Origin: Streptomyces sp. Ag109_O5-1
Lineage (GTDB): Bacteria; Actinomycetota; Actinomycetes; Streptomycetales; Streptomycetaceae
Assembly: GCF_003814875.1 (NCBI RefSeq)
Contig: NZ_RKQF01000001.1
Span: forward strand, 930,001 to 994,000
Length of the DNA stretch: 64,000 nucleotides
Reading direction: 5' to 3'
A model generated the notes under the pieces. That model was given only the letters and a program-made list of their open reading frames with translations. It was not told the DNA's origin and did not search any database. Positions within the stretch are counted from its first letter, which is position 1. Every line of letters begins with the position of its first letter. This document shows, piece by piece, positions 59,545 to 64,000 of this stretch. Made by a program: the position numbers and the translations under genes.

Positions 59545-59611
59545 AGAGCACTGCTCTTGCAGTGGATCACCAATCTCCCCCACACTGCTGTTCAAGCGAG
59601 AGCACTGCTCT
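59545..59611. promoter_or_regulatory. twin TetR-type operators
   Basis: AGAGCACTGCTCT, a 13-bp palindrome, occurs identically at 59545-59557 and 59599-59611, 54 bp apart. The second is directly upstream of the oxidoreductase start. Duplicate sites on one face of the helix (about five turns) suit cooperative TetR binding. Confidence 0.8.
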
Positions 59612-59632
59612 CTCAGTCAAATGGGGGTCACC

Positions 59633-60100
59633 ATGTCGTCGTCACAGCCTCAGCCGCAGCCGTACTACGCCCAAGCCACCCCGATGGCCGTCCGTATGAA
59701 CAGCATCGTCGGCTGGCTCGCCCGGCACGGGCTCAGCCTGGCCGGCAGCGCGGAGCTGTCCGTGCGCGGCCGCAAGTCCGGCAAGATGCAGCGCGTCCCC
59801 GTCAACCCGCACACGCATGACGGCACCCAGTACCTGGTCTCGGCGCGCGGCAACTCCCAGTGGGTGCGGAACATGCGCGTCGCGGGCGGCGGGGAGCTTC
59901 GGGTGGGGCGGAAGGTGCGGGAGTTCACCGTGGTGGAGCTGCCCGACGCCGAGAAGCTCCCGGTGCTGCGGACCTACCTGGAGAAGTGGGGCTGGGAGGT
60001 CAAGCAGTACTTCCCCGGGGTGACGGCCGGGTCCTCCGACGAGGAACTCGTCGCGGCCGGGGCCGACCACCCCGTCTTCCGGGTCACCGTCACGAAGTGA
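59633..60100 (+). CDS. deazaflavin (F420)-dependent nitroreductase family protein
   Basis: 155 residues from ATG 59633 (ATG 59621 also in frame; GGGGG at 59624-59628 favours 59633). The split beta-barrel F420-binding motifs GRKSGKMQRVPVNPHTHDG and YLVSARGNSQWVRNMR are intact, as is the EKWGWEVKQYFPGV end. Ddn-type enzymes use F420H2 or related flavins to reduce quinones and xenobiotics. It is presumably repressed by the divergent TetR via the twin palindromes. Confidence 0.9.
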   Translation: MSSSQPQPQPYYAQATPMAVRMNSIVGWLARHGLSLAGSAELSVRGRKSGKMQRVPVNPHTHDGTQYLVSARGNSQWVRNMRVAGGGELRVGRKVREFTVVELPDAEKLPVLRTYLEKWGWEVKQYFPGVTAGSSDEELVAAGADHPVFRVTVTK

Positions 60101-61373
60101 CGGCGTCCTCGTCGGCGGTGTCGTCGGCGGGCGGGTTCTCCGTCGCCGCCGGGCGCGGGTCGAACGCCGTGAGGGCGCGCTGGGCCAGCGGGTGGGAGCG
60201 GATGAGTTCACCGAGGGTGGTCCTGCCCTGGGTGATCTCCTTGAACGCACGCCAGGCGGGGCGGAAGCCGGTCAGGGCCGCGTGGAACAGTCCGGGCCGG
60301 CGCTCGAACGCCGCCAGCATCCGCTTGCCGACGCTCATCTCGACGCCGAGGCCCGCCTTGATGGCGAAGGCGTAGTTCAGCGCCTGACGGCGGGTGTCCA
60401 CGGCGTCGTGGGCCTCGGCGATCCGCACCGCCCACTCCCCCGCGAGCCGTCCCGAGCGCAGCGCGAAGGAGATGCCTTCACGGGTCCAGGGTTCGAGGAG
60501 GCCCGCCGCGTCGCCGCAGACCAGCACCCGGCCGCGGGAGAGCGGCGAGTCGTCGGCCCGGCAGCGGGTCAAGTGGCCGGAGGAGATGCTCGGTTCGAAG
60601 CCGGCGAGGCCGAGCCGGGCGATGAAGTCCTCCAAGTAGCGCTTGGTCGCGGCACCTTCGCCGCGTGCCGAGATCACGCCGACGGTGAGGGTGTCCCCCT
60701 TGGGGAAGACCCAGCCGTAACTGCCGGGCATCGGACCCCAGTCGATGAGGACGCGCCCCTTCCAGTCCTCGGCGACCGTCTCCGGCACCGGGATCTCCGC
60801 CTCCAGGCCGAGGTCCACCTGGTCGACCTTCACCCCGACGTGGGCGCCTATCCGGCTGGCGCTGCCGTCGGCGCCGACCACCGCGCGGGCCAGCAGGGTC
60901 TCGCCGCCCTGGAGGACGACGGCGACCGTGCGCCGGTCCGGGACGGCCGAGCCGTGCTGCTCGACGCGCTGCACGGCGGCACCCGTACGCAGTTCGGCGC
61001 CCGCCTTCTGGGCGTGCTCGACCAGCTGCTGGTCGAACTCGGGCCGGTTGATCAGCCCGAACATCATCTGCTTGGAGCGGCGGGTACGGGTGAACCGTCC
61101 GTTGTTGGAGAACGTGACCGCGTGCACCCGGTCCTTGAGGGGCAGCTCGAAGCCGGGCGGCAGCGCGTCGCGCGAGGGGCCGATGATGCCGCCGCCGCAG
61201 GTCTTGTAGCGGGGGAGTTCGGCCTTCTCCAGCAACAGCACACGCCGTCCCGCGACCGCCGCCGCATAGGCGGCCGAGGCCCCCGCGGGTCCCGCGCCCA
61301 CCACGACGACGTCCCACACCTGCTGCACGCCGTCCGCCTGCACGTCGTCCGCCGAAGAATTCTCGCCGCTCAC
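60090..61373 (-). CDS. geranylgeranyl reductase family FAD-dependent oxidoreductase
   Basis: 427 residues from GTG 61373. The FAD-binding GAGPAGASAAYAAAVAGR (about 27-44) and a second motif VLVCGDAAGLLEPWTREGI (about 285) are intact, with KTCGGGI and LINRPEFDQQL typical of this family. Members reduce isoprenoid side chains; in actinobacteria one reduces menaquinone. The C-terminus (about 410-427) is acidic. It is convergent with the deazaflavin gene, overlapping by 11 bp. Confidence 0.9.
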   Translation of the reverse strand: MSGENSSADDVQADGVQQVWDVVVVGAGPAGASAAYAAAVAGRRVLLLEKAELPRYKTCGGGIIGPSRDALPPGFELPLKDRVHAVTFSNNGRFTRTRRSKQMMFGLINRPEFDQQLVEHAQKAGAELRTGAAVQRVEQHGSAVPDRRTVAVVLQGGETLLARAVVGADGSASRIGAHVGVKVDQVDLGLEAEIPVPETVAEDWKGRVLIDWGPMPGSYGWVFPKGDTLTVGVISARGEGAATKRYLEDFIARLGLAGFEPSISSGHLTRCRADDSPLSRGRVLVCGDAAGLLEPWTREGISFALRSGRLAGEWAVRIAEAHDAVDTRRQALNYAFAIKAGLGVEMSVGKRMLAAFERRPGLFHAALTGFRPAWRAFKEITQGRTTLGELIRSHPLAQRALTAFDPRPAATENPPADDTADEDAVTS

Positions 61374-61390
61374 GATGGTCCGCTGCTCCG

Positions 61391-61464
61391 ATCAAGCCGT
61401 AGAAGCCGTATCAAGCCGTAGGTCAGGTCCTGCCCGTTCAAGCCGTAGGTCAGGTCCTGTCCGT
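61391..61464. repeat. 27-bp tandem duplication upstream of GGR gene
   Basis: Units at 61411-61437 and 61438-61464 differ by a single C/T; each starts TCAAGCCGTAGGTCAGGTCC. A truncated related copy lies at 61391-61410. The array lies between the divergent reductase (start 61373) and dipeptidase (start 61583) genes. Confidence 0.8.
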
Positions 61465-61582
61465 CCATAAGCCGACACCTGTCACCTGTCCCCCCGCATC
61501 CTACGGCGGAGATCGCCGCAGGCCGCTGTGGGAGGATCCATGTACTCACCAGTTGAACGTCGCACCCACGAGGAGCGTGCCC

Positions 61583-62938
61583 ATGTCGTCCAATCCGGTC
61601 GCCGAGACCGTCGCCGCCCTGCTGCCCAGGGCGCAGGCGGAGCTCGCCGAGCTGGTGGCCTTCAAGTCGGTGGCCGACTTCGCCCAGTTCCCGAAGAGCG
61701 AGAGCGAGGGCGCCGCGAACTGGGTCGCCGACGCCCTGCGCGCCGAGGACTTCGTGGACGTCGCCGTACTGGACACCCCGGACGGCACACAGTCGGTGTA
61801 CGGCTACCTGCCCGGGCCGGAGGGCGCCAAGACGGTCCTGCTCTACGCGCACTACGATGTGCAGCCGCCGCTGGACGAGACCGCCTGGACCACCCCGCCG
61901 TTCGAGCTGACCGAGCGCGACGGCCGCTGGTACGGGCGCGGTGCCGCCGACTGCAAGGGCGGTGTGATCATGCACCTGCTGGCGTTGCGTGCGCTGAAGG
62001 CGAACGGCGGTGTCCCGGTCCACGTCAAGGTGATCACCGAGGGCTCGGAGGAGATGGGCACCGGCGGTCTGGAGCGGTACGCCGAGCAGCACCCCGAGCT
62101 GCTGAAGGCGGACACGATCGTCATCGGCGACGCGGGCAACTTCCGCGTCGGGCTGCCGACCGTGACCACGACCCTGCGCGGAATGACCCTGGTACGCGTC
62201 CAGATCGACACGCTTCAGGGCAATCTGCACTCCGGGCAGTTCGGTGGCGCCGCCCCGGACGCCCTGGCCGCGCTGATCCGTGTCCTGGACTCGCTGCGCG
62301 CCGCGGACGGCTCGACGACGGTCGACGGGCTCGCGCCGGAGACGGGCTGGGAGGGGCTGGAGTACGACGAGGAGCAGTTCCGCAAGGACGCGAAGGTGCT
62401 GGACGGCGTCGAGCTGATCGGTGACGGCTCGGTCGCGGACCGCATCTGGGCCCGTCCGGCGGTCACGGTGCTCGGCATCGACTGCCCGCCGGTGGTCGGC
62501 GCCACCCCGTCGGTGCAGGCGGGCGCCCGCGCCCTGGTCAGCCTCCGGGTGCCGCCGGGTGTGGACGCGGCCGAGGCGAGCAAGCTGCTCCAGGCCCACC
62601 TGGAGGCGCACACGCCGTGGGGTGCCCGGGTGAGCACGGAGCCGGTCGGCCAGGGCCAGCCGTTCCGCGCCGACACCAGCAGCCCGGCGTACCAGGCGAT
62701 GGCCGAAGCGATGGCGGTCGCCTACCCGGGCGAGACGATGCAGTACGCCGGTCAGGGCGGCTCCATCCCGCTGTGCAACACCCTCGCGAGCCTCTACCCG
62801 CAGGCGGAGATCCTGCTGATCGGCCTCAGCGAGCCGGAGGCGCAGATCCACGCGGTCGACGAGAGCGTCTCCCCCGAGGAGCTGGAGCGGCTGTCGGTGG
62901 CGGAGGCGCTGTTCCTACGGAACTACGCGGCCGGCTGA
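61583..62938 (+). CDS. M20 family dipeptidase
   Basis: 451 residues from ATG 61583 with AGGAG at 61571-61575. Metal and catalytic residues of M20/M25/M40 peptidases are visible: YAHYDVQPP (His ligand, catalytic Asp), GRGAADCKGG, TEGSEEMGTGG (catalytic Glu-Glu) and a C-terminal QIHAVDES (His). The lid domain lies at about 190-330. It is a cytosolic dizinc dipeptidase similar to carnosinase-like enzymes. The upstream region has the 27-bp repeats. Confidence 0.92.
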   Translation: MSSNPVAETVAALLPRAQAELAELVAFKSVADFAQFPKSESEGAANWVADALRAEDFVDVAVLDTPDGTQSVYGYLPGPEGAKTVLLYAHYDVQPPLDETAWTTPPFELTERDGRWYGRGAADCKGGVIMHLLALRALKANGGVPVHVKVITEGSEEMGTGGLERYAEQHPELLKADTIVIGDAGNFRVGLPTVTTTLRGMTLVRVQIDTLQGNLHSGQFGGAAPDALAALIRVLDSLRAADGSTTVDGLAPETGWEGLEYDEEQFRKDAKVLDGVELIGDGSVADRIWARPAVTVLGIDCPPVVGATPSVQAGARALVSLRVPPGVDAAEASKLLQAHLEAHTPWGARVSTEPVGQGQPFRADTSSPAYQAMAEAMAVAYPGETMQYAGQGGSIPLCNTLASLYPQAEILLIGLSEPEAQIHAVDESVSPEELERLSVAEALFLRNYAAG

Positions 62939-62989
62939 GGTGAGCGGCGGCCGGACGTACGCGGCCGGCTGAACCGCTCTGCCGACGGC

Positions 62990-63022
62990 GAAGGACCCTC
63001 GTCCCCGGGGCGGGGGTCCTTC
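62990..63022 (+). terminator. rho-independent-like terminator after the dipeptidase
   Basis: GAAGGACCC pairs with GGGTCCTTC (arms 62990-62998 and 63014-63022), and inner CCCC/GGGG extend the stem. This GAAGGACCC...GGGTCCTTC form is typical of streptomycete terminators. It ends the dipeptidase transcript 12 bp before the MBL gene start. Confidence 0.8.
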
Positions 63023-63034
63023 TACGGTCTGGGC

Positions 63035-63757
63035 ATGGACGTCGTCGAGCTCCTCCCCCGGCTGCATCTGCTGCGCTTCCCGGTGGGCCAGGCGTACCTC
63101 TGGCACGACCCGGACACCGGCGCCTCGACGCTGATCGACGCCGGCCCGCTCGGCTCGGGCAGGCCGATCGCCGCCGCGCTCACCGCGCTGGGGCGGTCTC
63201 CTTCGGCCGTACGACGGATCGTCCTCACCCATTTCCACGAGGATCACGTCGGCGGAGCCGCCGAGTTCGCCGCTCTCAGCGGAGCCGAGGTGCTGGCCCA
63301 CCGGCTGGAGGCCCCGGTGATCCGGGGTGAACGCCCAGGCCCGCCGCCGGTGTTCGAGGAGTGGGAGCGTCCGATCCATGCCGAGGTGGCGAAGCAGCTG
63401 CCCGTCGGGGATCCGGTACCCCCGGACGAGATCACCGAAGTCCGCGACGGTGACGTCCTGGACTTCGGCGACGGGGCCCGGGTCATCCATGTCCCGGGTC
63501 ACACGGACGGCAGCATCGCACTCCATCTCCCTTCGCACAGCGTGCTGTTCACCGGGGACGCGGTGGCCGCCGCACCGGTCACCGGTTCGGCGATGCTCGG
63601 AGTGTTCAACCTCGACCGGGCGCGGGCCGTCGCCTCCTTCCGCCGGTTGGCCGCCCTGGAGACGCAGGTGGCGTGCTTCGGCCATGGCGATCCGGTGACC
63701 GCGAACGCATCACACGTGCTGGGTAAATCCGCGGACACCTACAAACCGCCGCGGTGA
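63035..63757 (+). CDS. MBL-fold metallo-hydrolase
   Basis: 240 residues. Metal-binding motifs of the beta-lactamase superfamily are in order: LTHFHEDHVGGA (HxHxDH, about 70), VPGHTDGS (His, about 153), LFTGDAVAA (Asp, about 172) and FGHGDPV (His, about 218). It is cytosolic and may act as a thioesterase, lactonase or similar hydrolase. ATG 63035 is 13 bp past the terminator stem. Confidence 0.92.
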   Translation: MDVVELLPRLHLLRFPVGQAYLWHDPDTGASTLIDAGPLGSGRPIAAALTALGRSPSAVRRIVLTHFHEDHVGGAAEFAALSGAEVLAHRLEAPVIRGERPGPPPVFEEWERPIHAEVAKQLPVGDPVPPDEITEVRDGDVLDFGDGARVIHVPGHTDGSIALHLPSHSVLFTGDAVAAAPVTGSAMLGVFNLDRARAVASFRRLAALETQVACFGHGDPVTANASHVLGKSADTYKPPR

Positions 63758-63767
63758 CCATGGAGGC

Positions 63768-64000
63768 ATGACCGAGACCACGCGCCGTATCACCGCCCAC
63801 GCCGACATCGCGACCTCCCTGGCCCTGCTGAGCGACGTCGAGCTGGCCGAGCTGGTCGCGGCGGGCGAGTCGCTGGGCACGGGGGTCGGCGGCAGAGCCG
63901 TCCGGATCACGGTGGACGGCAGCGCGGTGTTCGTGAAGCGGATCCCCCTGACCGACCGGGAGCGGGGCCCGCTGCACGTCCGCTCCACCGCGAACCTCTA
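63768..64000 (+). CDS. protein kinase / phosphotransferase-like protein, truncated by window edge
   Basis: About 77 residues are visible from ATG 63768 (AGG upstream at 63764). The N-terminus has ITAHADIATSLALLSDVELAE and a strand motif SAVFVKRIPLTDRERG, where the Lys is positioned like the ATP-binding lysine of kinase folds. I infer a kinase-like phosphotransferase; the rest lies outside the window. Confidence 0.65.
   Translation, partial: MTETTRRITAHADIATSLALLSDVELAELVAAGESLGTGVGGRAVRITVDGSAVFVKRIPLTDRERGPLHVRSTANL

Noticed and set aside
59545..59611. Inverted terminal repeats of a small mobile element
   Set aside because: The two copies are palindromes 54 bp apart in a promoter gap with no transposase between; operator use is the simpler explanation.

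Overview
The window is chromosomal DNA of a high-GC actinobacterium, almost certainly a Streptomyces. The evidence is the very GC-rich third codon positions, the frequent GTG starts, many one-component regulators (six TetR, one MarR, two DeoR, one ROK, one GAF/PucR type), and lineage-typical genes: a mycothiol-dependent isomerase, a deazaflavin-dependent oxidoreductase, a TerD protein, an RsbW-type ATPase and a SHOCT protein. I saw no tRNA, rRNA, CRISPR array, intact transposon or phage gene.

Layout. 1-13.8 kb is mostly housekeeping and envelope: a partial MFS carrier, a GAF/PucR regulator beside a 3-hydroxybutyrate dehydrogenase, a NUDIX hydrolase, apolipoprotein N-acyltransferase, an O-antigen-ligase-like membrane protein, a PH-domain protein, a MurI-like racemase divergent from an HpnB-type glycosyltransferase, a two-domain TerD protein, a MOSC protein and an Rv1733c-like membrane protein. 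13.9-19.0 kb holds an unusual beta-helix/AAA+ ATPase fusion whose stop codon abuts that of a large membrane protein with a C-terminal GxSxG hydrolase domain. 19.3-29.2 kb has a DeoR regulator, a cysteine-synthase-like enzyme, a frameshifted RsbW-type ATPase, a MacB-like ABC exporter with a SHOCT protein, and a TetR/DUF4865/phosphotriesterase-like operon. 29.2-30.5 kb is a deletion scar joining truncated ilvC and ilvY homologues. 30.6-38.7 kb has a ROK regulator, AlkB, an RlmG-like methyltransferase and two sugar-phosphate gene pairs (aldolase + SIS isomerase with a divergent DeoR; PfkB kinase + fuculose-type aldolase with a divergent TetR).

38.8-48.4 kb mixes intact genes (TetR/hydrolase pair, NAD-binding DUF2867 protein, MFS carrier, membrane alpha/beta hydrolase) with decayed ones: a trypsin-like protease remnant, an IS5-type transposase remnant, and a fusion of an amino-acid antiporter N-terminus to an arginine deiminase C-terminus. 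48.4-64 kb returns to compact intact genes: a CPBP protease, a MarR/DHA2 efflux pair, a two-component system, several TetR-regulated enzymes, a geranylgeranyl-reductase-family flavoprotein, an M20 dipeptidase, an MBL hydrolase and the start of a kinase-like gene.

The most distinctive features beyond the genes are well-formed palindromic operators in the divergent promoters of local regulators, and a repeated pattern of short tandem duplications (13-29 bp units) at gene ends.
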